In this document: piece by piece, positions 1 through 9,056 of the stretch
Position numbering within the stretch: the first letter of the stretch is position 1
Layout of the letters: each line of letters opens with the position of its first letter
Assembly: GCF_040907265.1 (NCBI RefSeq)
Contig: NZ_JBFOHP010000002.1
Span: 5,766,001-5,830,000, forward strand
Reading direction: 5' to 3'
Length of the DNA stretch: 64,000 nucleotides
Source: Streptomyces sclerotialus
Lineage (GTDB): Bacteria; Actinomycetota; Actinomycetes; Streptomycetales; Streptomycetaceae
Program-made: the position numbers and the translations under genes
Notes under the pieces: model-generated
Told to the model about the DNA's origin: nothing
The model's input: the letters and a program-made list of their open reading frames with translations, nothing else
Database searches by the model: none

Positions 1-49
1 GCTGACCGTCCGCCCCCCCGTCCGCCCGCTTCCCGCCAGGAGAGAGCCG

Positions 50-1381
50 ATGCGCCGTACCTCAGCAACCGCCGCCGGCTGCCTGCTCGCCGTCCTGCTG
101 ACGCTGCTCAGCGGCTGCGGCCAGGCCCCCGTCCGGGCCACCGCCGACAACTTCCAGCTCTCCGGACGCCCCCAGGGGCACCTGACGGTCCTGGAGAAGT
201 GGGCGGACCCGGAGTACGCGCCGTACTTCAAGGCGGCGGTGCGGGAGTACGAGAAGCGCAACCCGGGCGTCACCATCGACCTCCAGGCCGTCGGCGACCA
301 GCCCTACAAGGACCGGATCGCGGTGCTCGCCGCCTCCCGCGAGCTGCCCGACATCTATTTCGCCTGGCCGGGCCGGTACGCACACAAATTCGCCGAAGGA
401 CGGCTCGCCGCCGACCTCACCGGGCAGCTGCGCGGCACCCGTTGGGGGAAGACCTTCGAGCCCGACGCGCTGGACGCCTTCACCTTCGGCGGGCGGATCT
501 ACGGCGTGCCGCTGACCATGGACGCCAAGGTCTTCGCCTACAACGAGAAGATCTTCGCGAAGGCCGGGGTGCGGCGCGTCCCGCGGACCTTCCCCGAGCT
601 GCTCACCGCCTGCGACCGGATCAGGAAGGCCGGGTACACGCCGCTGGCCTTCGGCAACCAGTACGGCTGGCCGGCCGGGCACCTGCTGACCCAGTTCAAC
701 GCCATGGAAGTACCGGCCGACGTGCTGGCCAGGGACTACGACGGCGCGGAAGGGGCCTTCACGCACCCCGGCTACACCCGTGCCCTCAAGGACCTGGCAC
801 GGCTGCGCGAGCGGTGCATGCCGGCCGGCGGCACCAGCATCAGCCACGAGTCGGCGCAGGCGCAGCTGCTGTACGGGAAGGCCGCCATGCAGTACCTGGA
901 GACGCTGGAGTTCTCGTACCTGGACGAGAGCGGCGGCGCGCCGAAGGCATTCGCGGAGAACTGGGACTTCTTCGCGATGCCCGCGATCCCGGGCGGCGAG
1001 GGCTCGCCGCGCGCCGTGGCGGGCGGCACGGACGGCCTGCTCGTCTCCAACACCTCGCCGAACAAGGCGCTCGCCGTGGACTTCCTCACGTTCCTCACCG
1101 GCCGCGAACAGGCCCGGCAGATGGTGCGCGAGCTGGGCTGGCTGAGCGCGGTGAAGGGCACGGCGGACGCCGCGCGGCTGCCCGGACTGGCCGGCGCGCA
1201 GCGCACCGTGGCGCGCCACGAGATGTCGGTCTGGCTCGACACCCGTGCCGACGACAAGATCGTCAACCCCTACCTGTCGGCCGCCGACTCCGTGCTCGGC
1301 GGCAACACCACCCCGGAGCAGGCCATGAAGGCCGTACGCCGGGGCGCCGAGAACGCCCGCCGCTTCGGCGTCCGGCCCTGA
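50..1381 (+). CDS. ABC sugar importer, solute-binding lipoprotein (CUT1 family)
   Basis: Extracellular substrate-binding protein of a carbohydrate ABC importer, 443 aa. The N-terminus is a lipoprotein signal peptide: basic MRR, a hydrophobic stretch, then the lipobox LLSGC with the lipidated Cys at residue 23. The rest has the family 1 solute-binding pattern, including an early YFKAAVREYEKRNPG segment and a conserved YGVPLTMDAKVFAYNEKIF region. The start is set by a purine-rich ribosome site (AGGAGAGA) just upstream. Two MalF/MalG-type permeases follow in the same direction, so the three form one uptake operon. No ATPase is nearby; many Streptomyces importers of this kind share the multitask ATPase MsiK. 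The sugar cannot be read from the sequence. Confidence 0.93.
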   Translation: MRRTSATAAGCLLAVLLTLLSGCGQAPVRATADNFQLSGRPQGHLTVLEKWADPEYAPYFKAAVREYEKRNPGVTIDLQAVGDQPYKDRIAVLAASRELPDIYFAWPGRYAHKFAEGRLAADLTGQLRGTRWGKTFEPDALDAFTFGGRIYGVPLTMDAKVFAYNEKIFAKAGVRRVPRTFPELLTACDRIRKAGYTPLAFGNQYGWPAGHLLTQFNAMEVPADVLARDYDGAEGAFTHPGYTRALKDLARLRERCMPAGGTSISHESAQAQLLYGKAAMQYLETLEFSYLDESGGAPKAFAENWDFFAMPAIPGGEGSPRAVAGGTDGLLVSNTSPNKALAVDFLTFLTGREQARQMVRELGWLSAVKGTADAARLPGLAGAQRTVARHEMSVWLDTRADDKIVNPYLSAADSVLGGNTTPEQAMKAVRRGAENARRFGVRP

Positions 1382-1440
1382 GAGCACGCCGGTTCCGACA
1401 CCCCCCACTCGTCCCGACCGCTCCCGAAGGAGGTGCACCA

Positions 1441-2322
1441 GTGACACGACGCCGCATCCGGCATACCTTCTACGTCGCTCCCGCGCTCGCGCTGATCGCG
1501 TTGTTCGTCTACTACCCGATCGTCGAGAACGTCCGGCTCAGCCTCTTCAAGTTCAGCGTCTTCCGGCCCGGCATGCGCTACGTCGGGCTGGAGAACTACC
1601 GGCAGGCCTTCCAGGACCCGGTCTTCTGGCACGCGCTGCTCAACAACGTCTGCTACGCGGTCACCTCGGTGGTCTTCCAGGTCGGCGCGGCGCTGGTGCT
1701 CGCCGCCGTCCTGGAGGAGCTGATCGGCCGGCGGCTGCGCGGGGTGCTGCGCGCCGTCTACTTCATCCCCGCCGCCGTCTCCATGACCGTCGCGGGTCTC
1801 CTCTTCCAGTTCCTGTACCAGCCGGACGCCGGGCTGGTGAACAGCGCCCTGGACGCGGTCGGGCTCGGCGGGCTCCGGCACGACTGGCTCGGGGACACCG
1901 CCACCTCCATCTGGGGCGTCATCAACATGAGCCAGTGGCAGTCGTTCGGGTACACCACGATGCTGCTGACCGTCGCGATCCAGCGCATCCCCCGCGAGCT
2001 CTACGAGGCGGCGACCGTGGACGGCGCGGGCCGGATCCGCACGTTCTTCCACGTCACCGTGCCGATGGTGCGCGAGATGACCACCCTGTTGATCATCCTC
2101 ACCGTCTCCGGGGCCTTCCTGGTCTTCAACGAGGTGATGGTGATGACCGGCGGCGGTCCCGCCAACTCCAGCCAGGTACTGGGCACCTGGCTCTACGCCA
2201 GCGCCTTCACCGGCGACGACATGGGCTACGCCGCCGCGATCGGCACGGTGATCTTCCTCATCACCTTCGCCGCCGGCGCCCTCCAGCTGCTCCACTCGCG
2301 CAGAAAGGCGGTCGCCGCATGA
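1441..2322 (+). CDS. ABC sugar importer permease, MalF type
   Basis: Inner-membrane permease subunit of the importer, 293 aa with about six hydrophobic segments. The ATPase-docking EAA loop is visible as ELYEAATVDGAGRIRTF. The GTG start lies 7 bases after a strong AAGGAGG ribosome site at 1427-1433. The gene lies 59 bases after the binding-protein gene, and its stop overlaps the start of the next permease (ATGA), which points to translational coupling. It should pair with that permease to form the channel. Confidence 0.93.
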   Translation: MTRRRIRHTFYVAPALALIALFVYYPIVENVRLSLFKFSVFRPGMRYVGLENYRQAFQDPVFWHALLNNVCYAVTSVVFQVGAALVLAAVLEELIGRRLRGVLRAVYFIPAAVSMTVAGLLFQFLYQPDAGLVNSALDAVGLGGLRHDWLGDTATSIWGVINMSQWQSFGYTTMLLTVAIQRIPRELYEAATVDGAGRIRTFFHVTVPMVREMTTLLIILTVSGAFLVFNEVMVMTGGGPANSSQVLGTWLYASAFTGDDMGYAAAIGTVIFLITFAAGALQLLHSRRKAVAA

Positions 2323-3212
2323 CCCTCACCCTCGGCAGGCCGGCCCGTACGGCACCGGCCCCCGCCCGGCCCGGTACGCGGCGCCCCGCCCGCTTCGGAC
2401 CGGTCGCGGCGCGCGTGCTGGCCTACGGCGCGCTGGCCGCGCTCGCCGTCGCGGTGATCTATCCGCTGTGCTGGATGGCGCTGGCGGGCCTGAAGAGCAA
2501 CGGCGAGATCTTCTCCGATCCCTGGGGGCTGCCCGCCGACCCGCGCTGGTCGACGTACGCCGACGCCTGGCACCAGGGCGTGCTCGGGTACCTGCTCAAC
2601 AGCGTGCTGGTGACCTCGGCGAGCGTGCTGGCCGTCGTCCTCGTCAGCGCCTGGGCGGCCTACGGTCTCACCCGGCTGGACATCCCCTGCTCGCAGCCGG
2701 CGCTGCTGCTGGTGCTCGGCGCGATGATGCTCTCGCCGACCGTGGCCCTGGTCCCGCTGTCGCAGCTGCTCCAGGCGCTGGGCATCTACGACACCTACTG
2801 GGCGCTGATCGTCCTCTACACCGCCTTCAAGGTGCCCTTCACCACCTTCCTGATCCGCGCCTACCTGCTGGGGCAGCCGGTGGAGGTGGAGGAGGCGGCG
2901 TTCATCGACGGGGCGAGCCGGTGGCAGACGTTCTGGCGGGTGGTCGTCCCGATGGCCCGTCCGATCCTCGCCTCGGCCGCCGTCCTCCAGGCGCTGTTCG
3001 CCTGGAACGAGTACGCCTTCGCGCTGGTCTTCATCACCGACGACCGGCTCAAGACGCTGCCCGTCGGCCTCGCCGACATGGCGGGCCGGCTCAACTCGAA
3101 CTGGCCGGTCCTCTTCGCGGGCCTGACCATCGCCGCGCTCCCGATGATCGTGATCTTCCTGATCGGGCAGCGGCACTTCGTCCGCGGACTGGCGGCCGGC
3201 ATGGGCAAGTGA
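2319..3212 (+). CDS. ABC sugar importer permease, MalG type
   Basis: Second permease of the importer, 297 aa. A Pro/Arg-rich cytoplasmic N-terminus is followed by six predicted membrane segments. The EAA loop reads VEVEEAAFIDGASRWQTFW, and the C-terminal region (WNEYAFALVF, then a hydrophobic stretch ending in the GLAAGMGK tail) is typical of MalG-like proteins. It starts within the 4-base ATGA overlap with the upstream permease. No gene for the importer continues downstream. Confidence 0.93.
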   Translation: MTLTLGRPARTAPAPARPGTRRPARFGPVAARVLAYGALAALAVAVIYPLCWMALAGLKSNGEIFSDPWGLPADPRWSTYADAWHQGVLGYLLNSVLVTSASVLAVVLVSAWAAYGLTRLDIPCSQPALLLVLGAMMLSPTVALVPLSQLLQALGIYDTYWALIVLYTAFKVPFTTFLIRAYLLGQPVEVEEAAFIDGASRWQTFWRVVVPMARPILASAAVLQALFAWNEYAFALVFITDDRLKTLPVGLADMAGRLNSNWPVLFAGLTIAALPMIVIFLIGQRHFVRGLAAGMGK

Positions 3213-3311
3213 GGCCATCGGCAGGCCGAGCGAGGCCCGCTGTTCGCAAAGTTGTCATCCCGAGACGTATCGCGGGCCACGCAAGCGCTCTATCGTCCCC
3301 CGCGCACCACA

Positions 3312-3335
3312 TCAATGGACCGACCGCGGACCATT
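3312..3335. promoter_or_regulatory. Inverted repeat upstream of phospholipase C
   Basis: CAATGG and CCATTG arms face each other across 12 bases, ending about 20 bases before the phospholipase start. It could be an operator or an mRNA hairpin. The binding factor is unknown. Confidence 0.3.
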
Positions 3336-3355
3336 GGGGACGACTGGAGGCGAGC

Positions 3356-5470
3356 GTGGCACCGGAGACAACGCGTAGACGGGTACTGGCAGTCGGCGCG
3401 GCGGCCGTGGGGGCGGCCGCCGCCGGTTCGCTGCTGCCGCCCTCGCTGCAACAGGCGCTGGCCGCCGACGCGGCACGGCCGGGCCGCACGGACGGCGGAC
3501 TCGACGACATCGGGCACGTCGTCGTCCTGATGCAGGAGAACCGGTCCTTCGACCACTACTTCGGCATGCTGCGCGGCGTACGGGGCTACGCCGACCGCAA
3601 CGCCATCACGATCCCCGGCGGGCGGAGCGTGTACGAGCAGCCCGCCCCGCTCGGCCGGACCGTGCTGCCCTTCTCCGTACGGGAGGCCGCGGCGGCGCAG
3701 AAGAAGGACCTCCAGTACATCGGCGACCTCGACCACGGCTGGGACGGCGGCGCCAAGGCCTGGCACGGCGGCTGGATGGACAACTGGGTCAGCGCCAAGA
3801 CCGCGGCCACCATGGCGCACTACGACCGCCGGGACGTGCCGCTCCACTACGAGCTGGCCGACACCGTCACCGTCTGCGACGCGTACCACTCCTCGATCCA
3901 CTCCTCCACCAGCCCCAACCGCAACCACCTGGTCAGCGGCTGGACCGGCTTCGAGGCGGACGGCAAGCGGGCGGTCGGCAACGACGCGTACGCGGAGGAC
4001 ACCCACCCCGGCTACGACTGGCCGACGTACGCCGAGCGGCTGGAGAAGGCCGGCCACAGCTGGCAGGTCTACCAGGAGTGGGACAACTTCACGGACAACA
4101 ACCTGGAGTTCTACGCGAGCTTCAAGGCCGTCGCGAAGAAGGCCCTCGCCAGGGTCGGCGACCCGAGGATCCAGAACATGACGGCCTTCTACGCCAAGGT
4201 CGCGGACGCCGACGAGGCGGAGCGGAAGCGGCTGCAGGGCCTGCTGGAGGAGGGCGTGAAGGCGCTTTCGCGGGCTGACCGGAGCCTGTTCGAGCGCGCG
4301 CTGCGCCGCGGCGAGCCGGGCTCGACCGCCACCGCCTTCGCCGCGGACGTCGCCGCCGGGAAGCTCCCCGAGGTCAGCTACCTCGTCCCGGCCGCCGCCG
4401 ACTCCGAGCACCCCGGCTCGTCCTCCCCGATCGCCAGCGCCACCCTTGTCTACAAGGTCCTCGACGCCCTCGGGAAGAACCCCGACGTCTGGCGGCGCAC
4501 CGTCCTGCTGCTCACCTACGACGAGAACGACGGCTTCTTCGACCACGTCCCGCCGCCCGTCGCACCGGCCGGCACCGACGAGGAGTACTGGGACGGGCAC
4601 CCCACCGGCCTCGGCATCCGGGTCCCGATGCTGGTGATCTCGCCCTGGTCGGTCGGCGGCTACGCCTGCTCCCAGGTGTTCGACCACACCTCGATCATCC
4701 GTTTCCTGGAGCGCTGGACCGGCGTCCGCGAGCCGAACGTCAGCGCCTGGCGGCGCACCGTCTGCGGCGACCTGACCAGCGCCTTCGACTTCTCCCGCGG
4801 CCGCCGGCAGCCCGCCGTCGACCAGCCGGGCCCGATCCCGCCCTTCACCGGGCGGTGGCGCCCCGAGCCGCCCGCCGAACAGCGGCTGCCGCGGCCGGAG
4901 GAGGGCACGCGCCCGGCCCGTCCGCTGCCGTACCAGCCCGATGCGGACGGCGCCTACGACCCGGCGGCCGGGCGGTTCCGGCTGGCGCTGCGCAACACGG
5001 GCGCGGCCAGTGCGCACCTCGCGCTGTACCCGTACGCGGCGGAATACGCCACCCCTCAGCACCGCGACGTACGGGGGAAGGCCGGCTGGGACGTACCGGT
5101 ACGGGACGGGGCGTACGACTTCACGCTCACCGGGCCCAACGGCTTCCGGCGGGAGTTCGCCGGGACCGCGGCGGGGGAGGCGGCCGGGCTGCGGGTGAGC
5201 ACCCATCTGGACGCCCGGGAGCGGGAGATCCACCTCACGCTCGTCAACCGAGGTGACCGGTCACTGACCGTCACGCTGGCCCCGCTGGCGTACTCCGGTG
5301 CGGCGCCGCGCACGGTGGAGCTGCCGGCCGGCCGCACCCGTACGCTCGCGCACCCGGCCGCCGGCGACCACGGGTGGTACGACCTAAACCTCACGGTCGC
5401 GCAGGACGAATCGTTCCGTCGCCGGCTGATGGGCCACATCGAGAACGGCGCGGAGTCCATAACGGGCTGA
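3356..5470 (+). CDS. Tat-exported phospholipase C, phosphocholine-specific type
   Basis: Secreted phosphoesterase of the bacterial non-haemolytic phospholipase C family, 704 aa, predicted to hydrolyse phosphatidylcholine-like lipids outside the cell. The N-terminus is a Tat signal (TTRRRVLAVGAAAVGAAAAG, then an Ala cleavage region). Family motifs are present: MQENRSFDHYFGMLRG, HSSTSPNRNHLVSGW and LTYDENDGFFDHVPPP. The last third, after about residue 480, carries the two beta-rich C-terminal domains (DUF756 type) usual in this family. The GTG start at 3356 is chosen because GGAGG (3346-3350) lies 5 bases upstream and the Tat motif follows at once; the longer open frame upstream lies over the permease gene. 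Phosphate control would be expected for this family, but no convincing PHO box is visible. Confidence 0.92.
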   Translation: MAPETTRRRVLAVGAAAVGAAAAGSLLPPSLQQALAADAARPGRTDGGLDDIGHVVVLMQENRSFDHYFGMLRGVRGYADRNAITIPGGRSVYEQPAPLGRTVLPFSVREAAAAQKKDLQYIGDLDHGWDGGAKAWHGGWMDNWVSAKTAATMAHYDRRDVPLHYELADTVTVCDAYHSSIHSSTSPNRNHLVSGWTGFEADGKRAVGNDAYAEDTHPGYDWPTYAERLEKAGHSWQVYQEWDNFTDNNLEFYASFKAVAKKALARVGDPRIQNMTAFYAKVADADEAERKRLQGLLEEGVKALSRADRSLFERALRRGEPGSTATAFAADVAAGKLPEVSYLVPAAADSEHPGSSSPIASATLVYKVLDALGKNPDVWRRTVLLLTYDENDGFFDHVPPPVAPAGTDEEYWDGHPTGLGIRVPMLVISPWSVGGYACSQVFDHTSIIRFLERWTGVREPNVSAWRRTVCGDLTSAFDFSRGRRQPAVDQPGPIPPFTGRWRPEPPAEQRLPRPEEGTRPARPLPYQPDADGAYDPAAGRFRLALRNTGAASAHLALYPYAAEYATPQHRDVRGKAGWDVPVRDGAYDFTLTGPNGFRREFAGTAAGEAAGLRVSTHLDAREREIHLTLVNRGDRSLTVTLAPLAYSGAAPRTVELPAGRTRTLAHPAAGDHGWYDLNLTVAQDESFRRRLMGHIENGAESITG

Positions 5471-5496
5471 TCCGAGCGGAGGCGGCCCTCCCGCTT

Positions 5497-5518
5497 CTTT
5501 GTGGGGAAGTGCACAAAG
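5497..5518. promoter_or_regulatory. Operator-like inverted repeat upstream of the MMPL exporter
   Basis: CTTTGTG and CACAAAG arms (7 bp, perfect) are separated by 8 bases in the region between phospholipase C and the exporter. The geometry fits a TetR- or MarR-class dimer. No regulator gene is adjacent. Confidence 0.35.
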
Positions 5519-5556
5519 GGGTCAAAGGATCTTTTCGGGCTGTCACTCTTCTTGGA

Positions 5557-5598
5557 CGCGGGCCCGCCGCCCCTTCGTCGGCAGGCGGCGGGCCCGCG
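5557..5598. terminator. Long GC-rich hairpin after phospholipase C
   Basis: Perfect 15-bp arms (CGCGGGCCCGCCGCC and its complement) surround a 12-base loop. It lacks a T tract, as is common for actinobacterial terminators, and could alternatively be a leader structure of the downstream exporter. Confidence 0.55.
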
Positions 5599-5680
5599 CC
5601 GTCCCCCGCCCGTCCCGCGCTCGGCATCACCGGTGCTCCCGGAGTTCGACGCAACGCCCGGGAAAGCAGAAAAGGCCTTC

Positions 5681-7930
5681 ATGACCGCACTCGCCCGGTG
5701 GTGTCTACGGCGCCGCGCCCTGGTCATCGTGTGGTGGCTCGCCGTCCTCGCGGGCGTCGCCGCCGCAGCCGGTGCGCTGGGCTCCTCGTACTCGAACGAC
5801 TACGACGTGCCCGGCACCGAGTCCGGACGCGCGGCGGAACGGATGGCGGACGCCTTCCCCGGGGAGTCCGGGGACAGCGACACCATCGTGTGGCACACCG
5901 ACTCCGGGACGGTGCGCGCGGACGCGGTACGGGACCGCATGGCACCGGCCCTGGACCGGATCGCCGAGCTGCCCGGAGTGGCCTCGGTGGACGGCCCGTA
6001 CGACACCCGGACCGACGCCCCGGCGGACGGGGCCGCCGACCGGCGCGTCAGCGCCGACGGGCACACCGCCTACGCCTCCGTGGTCTTCGAGGCACCCGCC
6101 GACGACCTGGACGCGAAAACCGTGCAGGCCGTCGTGGACACCGCGCAGGACGCCTCCGGCGACGGCCTCACCGTCGCCCTCGGGGGTGCCGGGATCGGCC
6201 TCACCGACACGCCCAAGAGCCACCTCGCCGAGGCCATCGGCCTGGCGGCGGCCGCCGTCGTCCTCTTCCTGGCCTTCGGCTCCTTGGCCGCGACCGCCCT
6301 GCCGCTCCTCACCGCCGTCGTCGCGGTCGGCACCGCCTCGGCCGGCATCGGACTGCTCAGCCACGTCATGACCGTGGCCGACTTCGCGCCCATGCTCGGC
6401 ATGCTCATCGGGCTGGGCGTGGGCATCGACTACGCACTGTTCGTCGTCACCCGGCACCGCAGGAACCTCCGGGCGGGCATGGGCGTCGCGGAGGCCGCGC
6501 AGAAGGCGGTGGCCGTGACGGGACGGGCCGTGGTGTTCGCCGGGGCCACCGTGTGCATCGCCCTCCTGGGCATGCTCGTCCTGCGGCTGAGCTTCCTCAA
6601 CGGCGTCGCGCTCGCCGCCTCGCTGACCGTCGTGCTCACCGTGGCCGCCTCCGTGACGCTGCTGCCCGCCCTCCTGGGGCTGATCGGCACGCGCGTGCTG
6701 GGCCGCCGCGAGCGCGGCAGGCTGGCCGCCGAGGGGCCGGCCGTCGCGCACCCCACCGGCTTCGCCGTCCGCTGGTCCGGCTTCGTCGAGCGTCACCCCA
6801 AGCTGCTCGGCGCCCTCGCCGCCGGGATCATGCTCGTCCTCGCGCTGCCCACGCTCGGGCTGCACCTGGGCACCTCCGACCAGGGCACCGATCCGCCCGG
6901 CTCGACCACCCGGCAGGCGTACGACCTGCTGGCCGGGGGCTTCGGGTCCGGTTTCAACGGGCCGCTCACCCTGGTCGGCGACCTGGACGGGGCCGACGAC
7001 CGGCTCGCCTTCGACGACCTCCCGGACCGGCTGCGGAGCACGCCCGGCGTGGCCCAGGTCAGCGGCCCGGAGTTCGACGGCAGCGGCAGCACGGGCGTGA
7101 TCACGGTCGTCCCGGACAGCGCACCGCAGTCCCAGGAGACCTCCGGCCTGGTCGAACGGCTCCGCGGGGACGTCCTGCCGCAGGCCGCCGACGGCTCGAC
7201 CCTGCGCGTCGACGTCGGCGGCGTGACCGCCGGCTACGACGACTTCGCCCACGTGATCGTCGGCAAGCTGCCGCTCTTCGTGGGCGTGGTCGTCACCCTC
7301 GGGTGCGTGCTGCTCCTGCTGGCCTTCCGCAGCATCGGCATCCCGCTCAAGGCCGCCGTCATGAACATCGCCGCGGTCGCCGCCTCCTTCGGGATCGTCG
7401 TCGCCGTCTTCCAGTGGGGCTGGGGCAGCGAGCTGCTGGGCCTGGGGAGCGGCGGCCCGATCGAACCGTTCCTCCCGGTGATCATGGTCTCGGTCCTCTT
7501 CGGCCTCTCCATGGACTACCAGGTCTTCCTGGTCAGCCGGATGTACGAGGAGTGGCGGCGCACCCACGACAACCGCAGGTCCGTACGGGTCGGTCTCGCC
7601 GAGACCGGCCGGGTGATCAACTCGGCGGCGGTCATCATGATCGCGGTCTTCTCGGCCTTCGTGCTCAGCGGCGACCGGACCATCGCGATGTTCGGCATCG
7701 GGCTGGCCGCCGCCGTCGCCCTCGACGCGTTCGTGCTGCGCACGCTCCTGGTACCGGCCCTCATGCACATGCTGGGCGGCGCGAACTGGTGGCTGCCGGG
7801 CTGGCTGGACCGGCGGCTGCCCCGGATCAGCATCGAGCCGCCGGAAGAGGCCCCTGAGGAGGCCCCGGACACCGTCGTGCCCGTTCCCGCGCCCCGGCAC
7901 GCCGAGCGCGAGCCCCTGGTACCCCGCTGA
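5681..7930 (+). CDS. MMPL-family RND transporter
   Basis: Membrane exporter of the MMPL/RND superfamily, 749 aa, related to proteins that move lipids or drugs outward using proton flow. The order of parts is typical: a first membrane helix (VIVWWLAVLAGV), an extracytoplasmic loop of about 150 residues, five helices containing the motif GLGVGIDYALFVVTRHR, a second TM/loop unit, and a second motif FGLSMDYQVFLVSRMYEEW. The tail is rich in Pro and Glu. The ATG at 5681 is chosen because the protein then begins MTALARWCLRRR, the usual family start; the open frame extends upstream but lacks family similarity. The substrate is unknown. Confidence 0.93.
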   Translation: MTALARWCLRRRALVIVWWLAVLAGVAAAAGALGSSYSNDYDVPGTESGRAAERMADAFPGESGDSDTIVWHTDSGTVRADAVRDRMAPALDRIAELPGVASVDGPYDTRTDAPADGAADRRVSADGHTAYASVVFEAPADDLDAKTVQAVVDTAQDASGDGLTVALGGAGIGLTDTPKSHLAEAIGLAAAAVVLFLAFGSLAATALPLLTAVVAVGTASAGIGLLSHVMTVADFAPMLGMLIGLGVGIDYALFVVTRHRRNLRAGMGVAEAAQKAVAVTGRAVVFAGATVCIALLGMLVLRLSFLNGVALAASLTVVLTVAASVTLLPALLGLIGTRVLGRRERGRLAAEGPAVAHPTGFAVRWSGFVERHPKLLGALAAGIMLVLALPTLGLHLGTSDQGTDPPGSTTRQAYDLLAGGFGSGFNGPLTLVGDLDGADDRLAFDDLPDRLRSTPGVAQVSGPEFDGSGSTGVITVVPDSAPQSQETSGLVERLRGDVLPQAADGSTLRVDVGGVTAGYDDFAHVIVGKLPLFVGVVVTLGCVLLLLAFRSIGIPLKAAVMNIAAVAASFGIVVAVFQWGWGSELLGLGSGGPIEPFLPVIMVSVLFGLSMDYQVFLVSRMYEEWRRTHDNRRSVRVGLAETGRVINSAAVIMIAVFSAFVLSGDRTIAMFGIGLAAAVALDAFVLRTLLVPALMHMLGGANWWLPGWLDRRLPRISIEPPEEAPEEAPDTVVPVPAPRHAEREPLVPR

Positions 7931-7965
7931 CGCGGCTCTCTCATACGACTCTCAGACGCGGCCCC

Positions 7966-7971
7966 TACGGT
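7966..7971 (+). promoter_or_regulatory. Probable leaderless -10 box (TACGGT)
   Basis: TACGGT ends 7 bases before the ATG at 7979, and no ribosome site is present. The transcript would start at or next to the start codon. Confidence 0.45.
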
Positions 7972-7978
7972 CGCGCCC

Positions 7979-8587
7979 ATGGGTACCACGACGAGCAAGA
8001 ACGACACCGAGAAGACCGAAGCGGCCACCGACGGCACGGCCGCCGACCCGAAGCCGGCGGCCGCCTCCGAGGAGCAGACCGCCGCACCGGCGGAGAAGGC
8101 CGCGGCCTCCGAGGACCGCGCGCCGGACACCGCCACGGAGGAGACCCGCGAGGAGGAGCTGCGTCCCGAGGACGCGCCCGTCACCGGGCAGGCCGCTCCC
8201 GTACGGCGCTCCATCGCGGCCGGCGCGGGCGCCGTCGCCGGTGCCGCGCTCGGCCTCGCCTCCCTGACCGGCACCTGGGCCGGCACGGTCCTGGCCGAGC
8301 GGCAGACCGTACTCGGCCAGATCAAGCTGCAGACCGGCAAGACCCAGGACCAGATCGCCGCCGTCTACACCACCCCCTGGCACACCACAGCGCTCGTCAA
8401 CGGGATCTTCGCCCTGCTGGCCCTCGTGGTCACCGGCGTCGTCCTGCTCCGCCGCCCGCAGGCCGCCTGGACCAAGGCCGTCGCCTGGGGCGGGTTCGCG
8501 CTCGCCGTGCTCGGCCTGGTGATCGCCGGCGGCATGTACCTCGACCTGTTCGCGTCCGCGCCGAAGCTCGGCGCGGGCGGTTCCTGA
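7979..8587 (+). CDS. Membrane protein with Ala/Glu-rich N-terminal tail
   Basis: Function not recognised; 202 aa. The first 75 residues are low complexity (Ala, Glu, Lys, Thr, Pro) and probably a disordered cytoplasmic tail. Then come a Gly/Ala-rich helix (residues about 80-105), a short soluble loop (LQTGKTQDQIAAVYTTPWHT), and two clear membrane helices near residues 140-160 and 165-188. It stands alone between the MMPL gene and a terminator. The start lacks a ribosome site, and a TACGGT -10 box lies 7 bases upstream, which suggests a leaderless mRNA. Confidence 0.8.
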   Translation: MGTTTSKNDTEKTEAATDGTAADPKPAAASEEQTAAPAEKAAASEDRAPDTATEETREEELRPEDAPVTGQAAPVRRSIAAGAGAVAGAALGLASLTGTWAGTVLAERQTVLGQIKLQTGKTQDQIAAVYTTPWHTTALVNGIFALLALVVTGVVLLRRPQAAWTKAVAWGGFALAVLGLVIAGGMYLDLFASAPKLGAGGS

Positions 8588-8619
8588 GGGAGCCCGTACG
8601 ACCGCACACGGAACACGGC

Positions 8620-8669
8620 AGGGGCCTTAGACCGCACGGTGAGACACCGCGGCGGAATCTAAGGCCCCT
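8620..8669. terminator. Hairpin after the membrane-protein gene
   Basis: Perfect 12-bp arms (AGGGGCCTTAGA and TCTAAGGCCCCT) enclose a 26-base loop. No T tract follows. Confidence 0.55.
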
Positions 8670-8681
8670 CCGGCTGTGGAG

Positions 8682-8699
8682 ATCGGGAAGTTGCCCGAT
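8682..8699. promoter_or_regulatory. Inverted repeat in the promoter region of the 62-aa gene
   Basis: ATCGGG and CCCGAT arms are separated by 6 bases, about 90 bases before the small gene at 8788. It may be a regulator site. No factor can be assigned. Confidence 0.3.
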
Positions 8700-8787
8700 G
8701 TGGCGCACCCCCTGAGGCGGCGAGGCTGACGGCATACCGTTCAGCCGCCGTGGGAGCCGACTCCCGCGGCCCTTCACAGGGGGCACC

Positions 8788-8976
8788 ATGCTCTACTACG
8801 AAGTCCAGCACCGGGTCCGCCACGAGGAGCTGCGCCGGGAGGCCGACCAGGACCGGCTGGCCCGTGAGGCCGCCGAAGGACGCCGCGCCGCCCGGTCCGC
8901 CGAGGACGAACCCGGAGGGCGGGTGAGTCGCAGGAGGGGCTGGTCCGTACGGGCCCGCCGCCGGGCCGCGGCCTGA
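8788..8976 (+). CDS. Small Arg-rich helical protein, unknown function
   Basis: A 62-aa protein (MLYYEVQHRVRHEELRREAD...) made mostly of Arg, Glu and Ala with heptad-like charge patterning. It is probably one amphipathic helix followed by a basic tail (RARRRAAA). A purine-rich CAGGGGGCACC precedes the ATG. It lies between a hairpin and the LuxR gene, and its GC3 pattern is that of a real gene. No function is recognised. Confidence 0.6.
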   Translation: MLYYEVQHRVRHEELRREADQDRLAREAAEGRRAARSAEDEPGGRVSRRRGWSVRARRRAAA

Positions 8977-9056
8977 CGGGCACGGCCCGCTGAGGACGCC
9001 CGGTGACCGGGAAACTCGGTGCCGGACTGTCAGTCGCCTGTGCGATGCTCTGCGAC

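Noticed and set aside
62..1447. A 461-codon open frame opposite the solute-binding protein gene
   Set aside because: Antisense shadow of a gene with a clear lipobox and family motifs; the translation is low-complexity Gly/Arg/Val.
3240..3262. A possible PHO box upstream of phospholipase C
   Set aside because: Only loose matches to the 11-base direct repeat unit (GTTCGCA, TTGTCAT); too weak to call without a scoring matrix.
9003..9056. An upstream GTG start for the LAL regulator
   Set aside because: The extra 18 codons have poor third-position GC (AAA, GGT, TCA, TGT), unlike the rest of the gene. Kept only as an alternative.
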